Assembly (NCBI RefSeq): GCF_938030685.1
Contig: NZ_CALHHX010000026.1
Coordinates: 1 to 5,530, forward strand
Source: an uncultured Campylobacter sp.
GTDB lineage: Bacteria; Campylobacterota; Campylobacteria; Campylobacterales; Campylobacteraceae
Direction of reading: 5' to 3'
Length of the DNA stretch: 5,530 bases
Of this stretch, positions 1 to 5,530 are shown one piece after another. The translations under genes were made by a program, and so were the position numbers. Below the pieces are notes generated by a model. That model worked only from the letters and a program-made list of their open reading frames with translations. It was not told where the DNA came from and did not search any database. Each line of letters starts with the position of its first letter. The first letter of the stretch is position 1.

Positions 1-153
1 GATCTGCATCTCATACCGGCGTTCGTTTTGATTGTAGTAGCGCCGGGAGATCTGTCGATCGTGACCTCGCTTGCCATCGGCGCGCTACTTGCAAACTTTT
101 TCTCGCTAATTTTAATAGCGATCGAGTCGGCAAAAACTAAAGACGAATTCTAG
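1..153 (+). CDS. C-terminal fragment of a small conserved membrane protein (DUF6394-like)
   Basis: The reading frame is open from the first base and ends at TAG 151-153, giving the last 50 residues; the start lies outside the window. The visible part begins DLHLIPAFVLIVVAP and continues with a second hydrophobic stretch (about residues 20-41), ending in a short charged tail ESAKTKDEF. This reads as two membrane-spanning segments joined by a short loop (PGD), so it is an integral inner-membrane protein. Its position directly before leuS matches the small conserved membrane protein found between secF and leuS in related genomes (HP1548 in H. pylori, from memory). The DLHLIPAF motif resembles my recollection of the DUF6394 family, but that assignment is tentative and the function is unknown. 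Its TAG stop forms part of the leuS ribosome binding site, so the two genes are very probably cotranscribed. Confidence 0.7.
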   Translation, partial: DLHLIPAFVLIVVAPGDLSIVTSLAIGALLANFFSLILIAIESAKTKDEF

Positions 154-156
154 GAG
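151..156 (+). promoter_or_regulatory. leuS ribosome binding site overlapping the upstream stop codon
   Basis: TAGGAG lies six bases before the leuS ATG. The TAG stop of the preceding gene provides the first bases of the AGGAG Shine-Dalgarno core, so ribosomes terminating there are placed at the leuS initiation site. This supports the ATG at 163 and suggests translational coupling. Confidence 0.7.
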
Positions 157-162
157 CGCAAA

Positions 163-2610
163 ATGCCTTACGATAGTAAAAGTATTGAGCTTAAATGGCA
201 GAAAATTTGGGATGAAGAGGGAGTTTTCGAGCCTAAGGACGATTACAGCCTGCCTAAAAAATATATCCTTTCGATGTTTCCCTACCCAAGCGGCCGCATC
301 CACATGGGGCACGTGCGCAATTACAGCATCGGCGACGCGCTGAGCCGCTACTACAGGCTGCGCGGATACAACGTGCTTCAGCCGATCGGCTTTGACAGCT
401 TCGGTATGCCTGCGGAAAATGCGGCGATCAAACACGGCATTCATCCTAAAACTTGGACTTACGAAAATATCGATTATATGAAAAAGGAACTGCACCGCCT
501 GGGTTTTAGCTTTTCGGCTCGCCGTATGCTCGCTACCTCCGATCCGCTTTATACGCGCTGGGAGCAGGAATTTTTCATCAAACTTTTTGAAAAAGGACTC
601 ATCTACAGAAAAAGCGCCGTGGTAAATTGGTGCGAGCACGATCAGACGGTTCTTGCCAACGAGCAGGTTGAGGAGGGCAGGTGCTGGCGCTGCGGCAATG
701 AGGTCGTGCAAAAGCAGATGCCTGGCTACTACCTAAAAATCACCGCCTACGCGCAGGAGCTTTTGGATTGCCTAAAACAGCTTGAGGGCAAGTGGCCCGC
801 TCAGGTGCTTACGATGCAGGAAAACTGGATCGGACGCAGCGAGGGTTTGGAATTTAGCTTTAAATTTGACGAGCAAAGCAGCGCCAAACTTGGCGGCATC
901 GAGGGCTTTAAGGTCTTTACGACGCGCCCCGATACGATTTACGGTATGAGCTACGCGGCGCTTGCGCCGGAGCATGAGGTTGTAAAGAGGCTTTTGGATA
1001 ATAATTTACTTGACGCCGAAGCTGCGGCGAAGGTGAGAGAAATTTTAAATCAAAGCCCGCGCGAGCGCCAAGCAAGCGATAAAGACGGCGTGAGCCTCGG
1101 AATCAGCGTGCTTCATCCGCTAAGCGGAAAAAAAATCCCCGTTTGGACTGCAAATTTCGTCCTAGCCGAATACGGCGGCGGCGCGATTATGGCTGTGCCT
1201 GCGCACGATGAGAGAGACTTCGAGTTTGCAAAGAAATTTAACCTGCCGATCGTTCAAAGCATCGCTCCAAAAAGCGGTGATTACGACGCTAGCAAAGCCT
1301 ACGTAGAGAGCGGAGTTTTGGTAAATTCCGCGGAATTTAGCGGCATGGATAGCGAGAAGGCAAAAAGTGCGGTTATCTCAAAATTTGAGGAGTTAAAGCT
1401 CGGACGCCGCGTGGTAAATTTTAAACTTCGCGATTGGGGGGTAAGCCGCCAGCGCTACTGGGGCGCGCCGATCCCGATGATCCACTGCCCAAAATGCGGG
1501 CTTGTAAGCGAGAAAATTTCAAATCTGCCCGTAGAGCTTCCGCAGGATATTAAGATCACCGGCAAGGGCAATCCACTCGACGCGCATCCTAGCTGGAAGT
1601 TTTGCAAATGCCCTAAATGCGGCGGCGACGGGGTACGCGAGACCGACACGCTTGATACCTTTTTTGAAAGCTCATGGTATTTCGCGCGCTACGCAAGCGA
1701 CGAACGGACGTGGCAGCAGCGGGCGTTTGACGAGAAAAGCGTGAATTACTGGATGAACGTCGATCAATATATCGGCGGCATCGAGCACGCGATTTTGCAC
1801 CTTTTGTATGCGAGATTTTTCCAAAAGGCTCTTCGCGACATAGGCTATCTGCGCGATAGCGAGCCGTTTGAGCGGCTGCTAACTCAGGGCATGGTGCTAA
1901 AAGATGGCGCAAAGATGAGTAAAAGCAAAGGAAACACCGTCGATCCTGATGATATTATCGAGACCTATGGCGCCGATACGGCGAGACTTTTTATACTTTT
2001 TGCCGCGCCTCCTCAAAAGGAGCTTGAGTGGAACGACAGCGCGGTAGAGGGTGCGTATAAATTTCTTAGTCGCCTCTACGATCGCGCCGAAAATGCCTAC
2101 GCTACGGATAAAATTCCGCAGATCGACCACGCCACTTTAAATAAAGAGGAAAAATACGCCCGCCTTAAAGTTTATGAGGCGCTTAAGAAATCACAGCAGG
2201 TTTATGAGAGCAGCTTTGCTTTCAATACCCTAATCGCCGCGTGTATGGAGGCGCTAAACGCGCTAAACGCGCAGAGCGACAAAGACGTATTTACCGAGGG
2301 TTACTTTGTGATTTTAAACCTGCTCGAGCCTATCGTGCCGCACATCTGCGCCGAGCTTAGCGAGAAGCTGTTTAAGAGGCGGAATTTCGGCGAGCTGCGA
2401 GTTTGCGAAGAGGTCTTTGAGAGCGATACGATCAAGCTTGCCGTCACGATTAACGGTAAAAAGCGCGCCGAGTTTGAAGCGGATGCGGGCCTAAGCGAGG
2501 GCGAAATTTTAAGCCTTGCAAAGCAAAACTGCGCCAAATGGCTAGAGGGCAAGAGTATCGTAAAAGAAATTTATGTCAAAAACAAGCTTGTAAATTTGGT
2601 GGTAAAGTAG
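163..2610 (+). CDS. leuS: Leucine--tRNA ligase (leucyl-tRNA synthetase)
   Basis: A cytoplasmic class I aminoacyl-tRNA synthetase that charges tRNA-Leu with leucine using ATP. It has 815 residues, close to the family's usual length. The HIGH-type ATP site is HMGH at 47-50 within YPSGRIHMGH. A zinc-binding CP module shows C157, C174 and C177 (CWRCG). The CP1 editing domain has the threonine-rich TTRPDT at 253-258 and AHDERD at 347-352, whose D349 matches the editing aspartate. RDWGVSRQRYWG follows, then two CPKC pairs at 442-445 and 483-486 that could form a zinc ribbon, and RETDTLDTFFESSWY. The KMSKS loop is at 584-588. The C-terminal KLVNLVV tail is typical. QGMVLKDGA runs straight into KMSKS, so the leucine-specific insertion seen there in E. 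coli LeuRS is absent, as I recall for B. subtilis. The ATG start has a clear Shine-Dalgarno sequence. lptE begins six bases after the stop. Confidence 0.97.
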   Translation: MPYDSKSIELKWQKIWDEEGVFEPKDDYSLPKKYILSMFPYPSGRIHMGHVRNYSIGDALSRYYRLRGYNVLQPIGFDSFGMPAENAAIKHGIHPKTWTYENIDYMKKELHRLGFSFSARRMLATSDPLYTRWEQEFFIKLFEKGLIYRKSAVVNWCEHDQTVLANEQVEEGRCWRCGNEVVQKQMPGYYLKITAYAQELLDCLKQLEGKWPAQVLTMQENWIGRSEGLEFSFKFDEQSSAKLGGIEGFKVFTTRPDTIYGMSYAALAPEHEVVKRLLDNNLLDAEAAAKVREILNQSPRERQASDKDGVSLGISVLHPLSGKKIPVWTANFVLAEYGGGAIMAVPAHDERDFEFAKKFNLPIVQSIAPKSGDYDASKAYVESGVLVNSAEFSGMDSEKAKSAVISKFEELKLGRRVVNFKLRDWGVSRQRYWGAPIPMIHCPKCGLVSEKISNLPVELPQDIKITGKGNPLDAHPSWKFCKCPKCGGDGVRETDTLDTFFESSWYFARYASDERTWQQRAFDEKSVNYWMNVDQYIGGIEHAILHLLYARFFQKALRDIGYLRDSEPFERLLTQGMVLKDGAKMSKSKGNTVDPDDIIETYGADTARLFILFAAPPQKELEWNDSAVEGAYKFLSRLYDRAENAYATDKIPQIDHATLNKEEKYARLKVYEALKKSQQVYESSFAFNTLIAACMEALNALNAQSDKDVFTEGYFVILNLLEPIVPHICAELSEKLFKRRNFGELRVCEEVFESDTIKLAVTINGKKRAEFEADAGLSEGEILSLAKQNCAKWLEGKSIVKEIYVKNKLVNLVVK
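1322..1339 (+). repeat. 18-bp perfect palindrome inside leuS
   Basis: TAAATTCCGCGGAATTTA reads identically on both strands. It consists of AAATTC and GAATTT, both RAATTY hexamers, around CCGCGG. In the leuS frame it falls within codons for VNSAEF, in a region of the editing domain that is not strongly conserved. Its AAATTCCGC half is also a recurrent word in the folC repeat array. Confidence 0.85.
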
Positions 2611-2616
2611 GCGAAG

Positions 2617-3156
2617 ATGAGAAAAGTTTTAACCGTTTTTTGTTTGATTTTTTTAATCGGCTGCGGCTACAAGCCCGTTTCGAGGATCGCGAAAGAGACG
2701 ATGAGCGGAAGCGTATTTGTAGACGTAATGATGAGCAAGACCGATCCGCAAAACACCGTCGCTATTAAAGATGCGATCAGACAGGGTATAGTCCAGCGCC
2801 TAGGGATGAGCCTTTCGGATAAAAACTCGGCGCAGACGATTGTAGTAGCAAGCATAAAAAGCCTAAGTTTTAGCGAGCTTTCATACGATCAGTTCGGCTA
2901 CGTCACTAGCTACCGCGCAAATCTCATCGTAAATTTTAGCACCAAGCTTAAAAACGGAGAGGTTTTCAGCAAGGATTGCGTGGGCGATTACGATTTTAAA
3001 GTTAGCCGCCTAGTCAAAAATAGCTACGATACGAGCTCTATCATTAGCGATAAGGACCGCTACAAGGCGATCGAAAATGCCTCCGCGCAGGCGTTTGACG
3101 AGTTTATTTCGGCGCTTGCGATTAGGGGATTCAGACTTGAGCGGGCGCAGCATTAA
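2617..3156 (+). CDS. lptE: LPS-assembly lipoprotein LptE (probable)
   Basis: A 179-residue lipoprotein. The N-terminus is MRK, then a hydrophobic stretch (residues 4-14) and the lipobox LIGC at 13-16, so Cys16 should be lipidated after signal peptidase II cleavage. No other membrane segment is present, and the mature protein starts CGYKPVS. In the family, LptE sits in the outer membrane as the plug and partner of the LptD barrel, which inserts lipopolysaccharide at the cell surface. The call rests on the lipoprotein signal, the GYKP start of the mature protein, the size, and the conserved position between leuS and folC (HP1546 and Cj1090c positions, from memory); sequence identity within this family is low. 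The ATG lies six bases after the leuS stop and has only a weak Shine-Dalgarno sequence, suggesting dependence on translation of leuS. The last 20 bases overlap folC if folC starts at 3137. An unrelated periplasmic lipoprotein is the alternative. Confidence 0.78.
   Translation: MRKVLTVFCLIFLIGCGYKPVSRIAKETMSGSVFVDVMMSKTDPQNTVAIKDAIRQGIVQRLGMSLSDKNSAQTIVVASIKSLSFSELSYDQFGYVTSYRANLIVNFSTKLKNGEVFSKDCVGDYDFKVSRLVKNSYDTSSIISDKDRYKAIENASAQAFDEFISALAIRGFRLERAQH
3124..3129 (+). promoter_or_regulatory. folC ribosome binding site within the end of lptE
   Basis: AGGGGA is followed by seven bases and then TTG at 3137-3139. This strong Shine-Dalgarno sequence at the right spacing is the main reason for choosing TTG over the upstream in-frame ATG at 3077, which would add 20 arginine-rich residues lying entirely over lptE. 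Confidence 0.65.
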
Positions 3157-4738
3157 AGAATTTTTGCAAAATCGCCCGATTTATTACAAAAAAATCGACT
3201 ATGAGCGCTTTCCGCGGGCATATGCCGCCATTAAAGATAAAATTCCGCTCAAAAACGTCATTCAGATCATCGGCACCAACGGCAAGGGCAGCACTGGGCG
3301 GTTTTTGGCTAACGCGATCGCCGCAGCGGGCTTTAGCGTCGGGCACTACACTAGCCCGCACGTTTTTAAGCTCAACGAGCGCATCTATCTAGGCGGACGC
3401 ATCGCGCAAATCCCAGTTTTTGCGTTAAATTCCGATGCTTTAAATTTTAAAAACGAGCAAAATTCCGCTTTGGCGCCAAATTTTACGGAAAAACAAAATT
3501 CCATAAAGATGCAAAATTTTGCGAACAGAGAAAATTCCGCCTCTCAAATTTCTATTTCTAATTTGCAAAATTCCGCCACGCAGGATTTTATTGCCACGCA
3601 GAATTTGCACGGCGAGCAGAATTCTGCCCTGCAAAACCCCGTTTATACCACGCAAAATTTTTGTAGCGAGCAGAATTACATCGCGCAAAATTCTGCTTCT
3701 ACACAAAATTTATGGAATTCTCAAGATCTCAAATCGTCGTCTGAGCAAAATTTCAAATCTCCGTTAGGATCAAATTTTAAATCCGCTCAAAGCTCGCTTC
3801 CCATTTCGCTAGGTCGCGATGCTACGGATGAGGAGCTTGATTTCGCGCATGAGTTTTTGCAAGAGAGCTTGCCTGCGGAGTTTAAAGATAGCCTGTCGTA
3901 TTTCGAGTATCTCACGCTTGCGGCGGCAGTGCTTTTTAGGGATTGCGATTACTGCGTGATCGAGGCTGGGATGGGCGGCGAGTTTGACGCTACGTCGAGC
4001 TTTGGGCGCATGCTGTCGCTTTTTACGCCGATCGGCACCGATCATTTGGGTATGCTAGGACAAAATCTAGAGCAGATCGCCCACACCAAGCTCATTACGA
4101 TGGATAAGGAGGCGATTTTAAGCGATGAGATGAGTGAGGTTCCACTTCGTATCGCGCAGCAGATCGCAGAGCAAAAAGGAACTCATTTGAGGTTTGCAGC
4201 AGAGCTTTTAAGCGAGAGTGAGCAAGCGCAGATTGCATGGTTTTGCGCGCACAATAATCTGCCTAAATTTCAAATTTCAAATTTAGCTCTAGCGCTTGCT
4301 GCGATGAAATTTTTAAATTTGAAATTTGAAATTTCGCAGCTACCGCCTCTAAATTTACGTGGCAGGATGGAAGTTTTGGCGCCGAATTTGCGCGTGGATG
4401 TTGGACACAACGAGCTTGCGGCACAGCAAGTCGCCCGCGAAATTACCGAAATCTACGGAGGCAAAAAGATCGTGCTGATTTATAACGCCTTTGCCGATAA
4501 AGACGTAGCCGCGGTGCTACGGACTTTAGCACCCGTGGTAGAGCGCGTGGAGATCTTTAACTACGAGGTTGCGGATCGCGAAATGGCAGCAGAGGCGATA
4601 ACCCGTGCGCTTGACGCGCTTAAAATTCCGCATTCGCCGTTTCGCGGCGAGCTTAGAGCGGACGAGGAGTATTTGGTTTTCGGCTCGTTTCATTTGGTAG
4701 AAAATTTCATTTTATGGCTTGAGGCACGCCGTGGCTAA
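3137..4738 (+). CDS. folC: Bifunctional folylpolyglutamate / dihydrofolate synthase with a large Asn/Gln-rich insertion
   Basis: A cytoplasmic Mur-ligase-family enzyme of folate metabolism that adds glutamate to folates; the bacterial enzyme often also makes dihydrofolate from dihydropteroate. Numbering from TTG 3137 gives 533 residues, about 100-140 more than usual. Visible motifs are RPIYYKKIDY near the start, the P-loop GTNGKGSTG at 46-54, SPHVFKLNERI at 73-83, LSYFEYLT at 253-260, EAGMGGEFDAT at 276-286, GTDHLGMLG at 300-308, LRGRMEV at 407-413, DVGHNELA at 421-428 (the DxAHNP-type motif), and FADKD and FGSFHLVENF near the end. The extra length is one insertion at about 95-228, between LNERIYLGG and DATDEELDFAHEF. 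It has 20 Asn and 16 Gln in 120 residues, including 12 QN dipeptides. All catalytic blocks on both sides are intact and in frame, so the gene is probably functional. The start overlaps lptE by 20 bases; the stop overlaps the next gene by eight. Confidence 0.93.
   Translation: MSGRSIKEFLQNRPIYYKKIDYERFPRAYAAIKDKIPLKNVIQIIGTNGKGSTGRFLANAIAAAGFSVGHYTSPHVFKLNERIYLGGRIAQIPVFALNSDALNFKNEQNSALAPNFTEKQNSIKMQNFANRENSASQISISNLQNSATQDFIATQNLHGEQNSALQNPVYTTQNFCSEQNYIAQNSASTQNLWNSQDLKSSSEQNFKSPLGSNFKSAQSSLPISLGRDATDEELDFAHEFLQESLPAEFKDSLSYFEYLTLAAAVLFRDCDYCVIEAGMGGEFDATSSFGRMLSLFTPIGTDHLGMLGQNLEQIAHTKLITMDKEAILSDEMSEVPLRIAQQIAEQKGTHLRFAAELLSESEQAQIAWFCAHNNLPKFQISNLALALAAMKFLNLKFEISQLPPLNLRGRMEVLAPNLRVDVGHNELAAQQVAREITEIYGGKKIVLIYNAFADKDVAAVLRTLAPVVERVEIFNYEVADREMAAEAITRALDALKIPHSPFRGELRADEEYLVFGSFHLVENFILWLEARRG
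3427..3777 (+). repeat. Degenerate 18-bp tandem repeat array of RAATTY hexamers inside folC
   Basis: Seventeen RAATTY hexamers start at 3427, 3442, 3460, 3478, 3496, 3514, 3532, 3546, 3568, 3601, 3619, 3655, 3688, 3706, 3715, 3748 and 3772. Six in a row (3442 to 3532) are exactly 18 bases apart. Several later gaps are 18 or 36, and a decayed copy (GAATTA at 3673) sits 18 bases after 3655. The commonest unit is GCAAAATTYYGC or GAGCAAAATTCCGC. Sixteen of the 17 sites share one codon phase (xxR AAT Tyx), which is why the protein reads as (Q/E)-N-(S/F/L) roughly every six residues. Two units are perfect 12-bp palindromes: GCAAAATTTTGC at 3511-3522 and GCAGAATTCTGC at 3616-3627. The density is one per 21 bases, against about one per 136 bases by my count in leuS. 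Confidence 0.88.
4265..4334 (+). repeat. Perfect 21-bp inverted repeat built from AAATTT heptamers, inside folC
   Basis: The left arm at 4265-4285 is (AAATTTC)2 AAATTT A, and the right arm at 4314-4334 is its exact reverse complement, T (AAATTTG)2 AAATTT. A 28-base spacer separates them. The arms encode KFQISNL and NLKFEIS in FolC (residues 377-400). The stem would be 19 A-T(U) pairs and two G-C pairs. No T-run follows, so it does not look like a terminator. Seven RAATTY hexamers fall within these 70 bases. Confidence 0.9.
4721..4724 (+). promoter_or_regulatory. Ribosome binding site of the M23 peptidase gene, inside folC
   Basis: GAGG lies six bases before GTG 4731. It supports the GTG start, which gives the protein its membrane anchor; the first in-frame ATG (5040) would remove the anchor and the coiled coil. 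Confidence 0.6.
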
Positions 4739-5530
4739 AACTAAACTCACCCTAAGCGATCACTTTGGCACCAAGACGCTGTATTTTGGCGAAAATTTTA
4801 GATTTCAACTTAAAATTTTATCTGCGTTTTTCGTAATTTTTCTGCTAGTTTTGTTTTTTGCGATCTTTAAACTCGCGAGCGACCGATCAAATTTAAAAGA
4901 GCTAAACAAAACCCTATACGCCGAAAATCTCGCGCTAAAAGAGCAAAATATCGCGCTTGAGGGCAAAAATGAGGAGGTGCTTGCCAAGCTGGACGGACGC
5001 GAAGACGATGGAGGCGGACTGGATAGTGATATCCAGGTAATGCTTGCGATGAATGAGATGAAAAAGGAGCGCAAAAAGGGCTCCGGCGCGCATATCGCAG
5101 CTAGCGAAAAAACGGCGAGCGCGATTCTTAGCGCTGTGCCTAATGGACTTCCGATGCAGTATCGCGGCGTAACTAGCCCTTTTGGGATGCGCACTCATCC
5201 GATCAGTGGCGTTATGAGGATGCACCACGGCATCGACTTGCGAGCAAGCGAGGGCACTCCGGTGTTTGCGACGGCAGAGGGCTTCGTGCAGTTTGCAGGC
5301 GGCAGCGGTAGCGGATATGGAATTTTAGTGATTCTATCGCACAATTATGGCTTTGAAACCCGCTACGGCCACCTTAGCTCCGCGGTCGTAACGCCCGGTT
5401 CTTGGGTTAAAAAGGGCGATCTTATCGGCTATAGCGGTAACACCGGCTATAGCACCGGCCCGCACCTGCATTACGAAGTTAGGTTTTTGGCTCAAAGCGT
5501 CGATCCTGCAAATTTTATGAGCTGGAACGC
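4731..5530 (+). CDS. Membrane-anchored LytM/M23 peptidoglycan endopeptidase, Csd1/Csd2-like (3' end outside window)
   Basis: The frame is open from GTG 4731 to the window edge (266 codons visible, no stop). A cytoplasmic tail of about 28 residues (MAKTKLTLSD...) is followed by a transmembrane segment at about 29-47. Next comes an acidic and basic helical region at about 50-115 with coiled-coil character (LKELNKTLYAENLALKEQN), then the LytM domain from about 145: SPFGMRTHPISG at 149-160, HHGID with zinc ligand H165 and D169, YGHLS with H214, and HLHYEV with H245 and H247. All expected zinc and catalytic residues of an active M23 metallopeptidase are present. It should act in the periplasm, cutting peptide cross-links in peptidoglycan. 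In H. pylori the genes at this position are csd2 and csd1, which set helical cell shape by trimming cross-links, so a cell-shape role is likely. Which of the two this corresponds to is unresolved. Its first eight bases overlap the end of folC. Confidence 0.9.
   Translation, partial: MAKTKLTLSDHFGTKTLYFGENFRFQLKILSAFFVIFLLVLFFAIFKLASDRSNLKELNKTLYAENLALKEQNIALEGKNEEVLAKLDGREDDGGGLDSDIQVMLAMNEMKKERKKGSGAHIAASEKTASAILSAVPNGLPMQYRGVTSPFGMRTHPISGVMRMHHGIDLRASEGTPVFATAEGFVQFAGGSGSGYGILVILSHNYGFETRYGHLSSAVVTPGSWVKKGDLIGYSGNTGYSTGPHLHYEVRFLAQSVDPANFMSWN

Noticed and set aside
112..711. 199-codon open frame on the minus strand opposite leuS
   Set aside because: It is antisense to the conserved catalytic region of leuS, has no recognisable domain, and is expected from the GC-rich codon use.
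1436..1441. Run of six G in leuS as a possible phase-variable tract
   Set aside because: It encodes the invariant DWGVSRQR motif and is shorter than the G-tracts known to vary in Campylobacter.
2641..2656. T-rich stretch after leuS as a terminator
   Set aside because: It lies in the lptE signal-peptide codons, has no upstream GC-rich hairpin, and would sit within a six-base-spaced operon.
2538..2768. Open reading frame of 76 codons across the leuS-lptE junction
   Set aside because: It runs in another frame through the leuS C-terminus and the lptE signal peptide and gives a highly charged, unfamiliar protein; both real genes explain the sequence.
3440..3767. Long open frames on both strands through the folC repeat region
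   Set aside because: The repeat unit of 18 bases is a multiple of three and lacks stops in several frames, so the repeats themselves create spurious open frames. Only the FolC frame joins conserved domains on both sides.
3427..3777. CRISPR array
   Set aside because: The units are 18 bases with a short conserved core and no unique spacers of regular length, and they lie in frame within folC.
4265..4340. The folC inverted repeat as a rho-independent terminator
   Set aside because: The stem is almost all A-T(U), has a 28-base loop, is followed by CGCAGC rather than a T-run, and sits about 400 bases before the folC stop.

Overview
The window looks like a tightly packed, single-strand operon from a Campylobacterota (epsilonproteobacterial) genome. 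The best guess is one of the Campylobacter species of higher GC content, such as those of the oral group. The species cannot be fixed from the sequence alone. Two things support this: the character of the proteins, and the gene order (small membrane protein, leuS, lptE, folC, M23 peptidase). I recall that order from Helicobacter pylori (HP1548 to HP1544) and Campylobacter jejuni, where secD/secF lie upstream and cell-shape genes and mfd lie downstream. Every gene is on the + strand. No intergenic gap exceeds 10 bases, and I see no promoter, terminator, tRNA, rRNA, CRISPR array or insertion sequence.

Layout: 1-153 is the C-terminal end of a small membrane protein. 163-2610 is leucyl-tRNA synthetase (leuS). 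2617-3156 is a lipoprotein that fits LptE of the LPS export machine. 3137-4738 is folC, which starts at a TTG inside the end of lptE. From 4731 to the window edge is a membrane-anchored LytM/M23 peptidoglycan endopeptidase of the Csd1/Csd2 type, cut by the window end; its GTG start overlaps the last bases of folC. Stops and starts touch or overlap throughout, which suggests a polycistronic mRNA with translational coupling. The genes are functionally mixed: translation, outer-membrane assembly, folate metabolism and cell-wall shaping.

The unusual part is inside folC. About 120-130 residues of Asn/Gln-rich, degenerate hexapeptide repeat interrupt an otherwise normal enzyme between two conserved blocks. 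At DNA level this insert is an array of 17 RAATTY hexamers (AAATTT, AAATTC, GAATTT, GAATTC) in about 350 bases, many at exact multiples of 18 bases. RAATTY is, to my knowledge, the methylation motif used by C. jejuni CtsM to recognise transformable DNA. Further downstream, folC also carries a perfect 21-bp inverted repeat built from AAATTT words, and leuS carries an 18-bp perfect palindrome made of two RAATTY words around CCGCGG. These suggest a DNA-level element or word expansion spreading inside coding sequence, rather than a protein domain selected for its function. That interpretation is inference.
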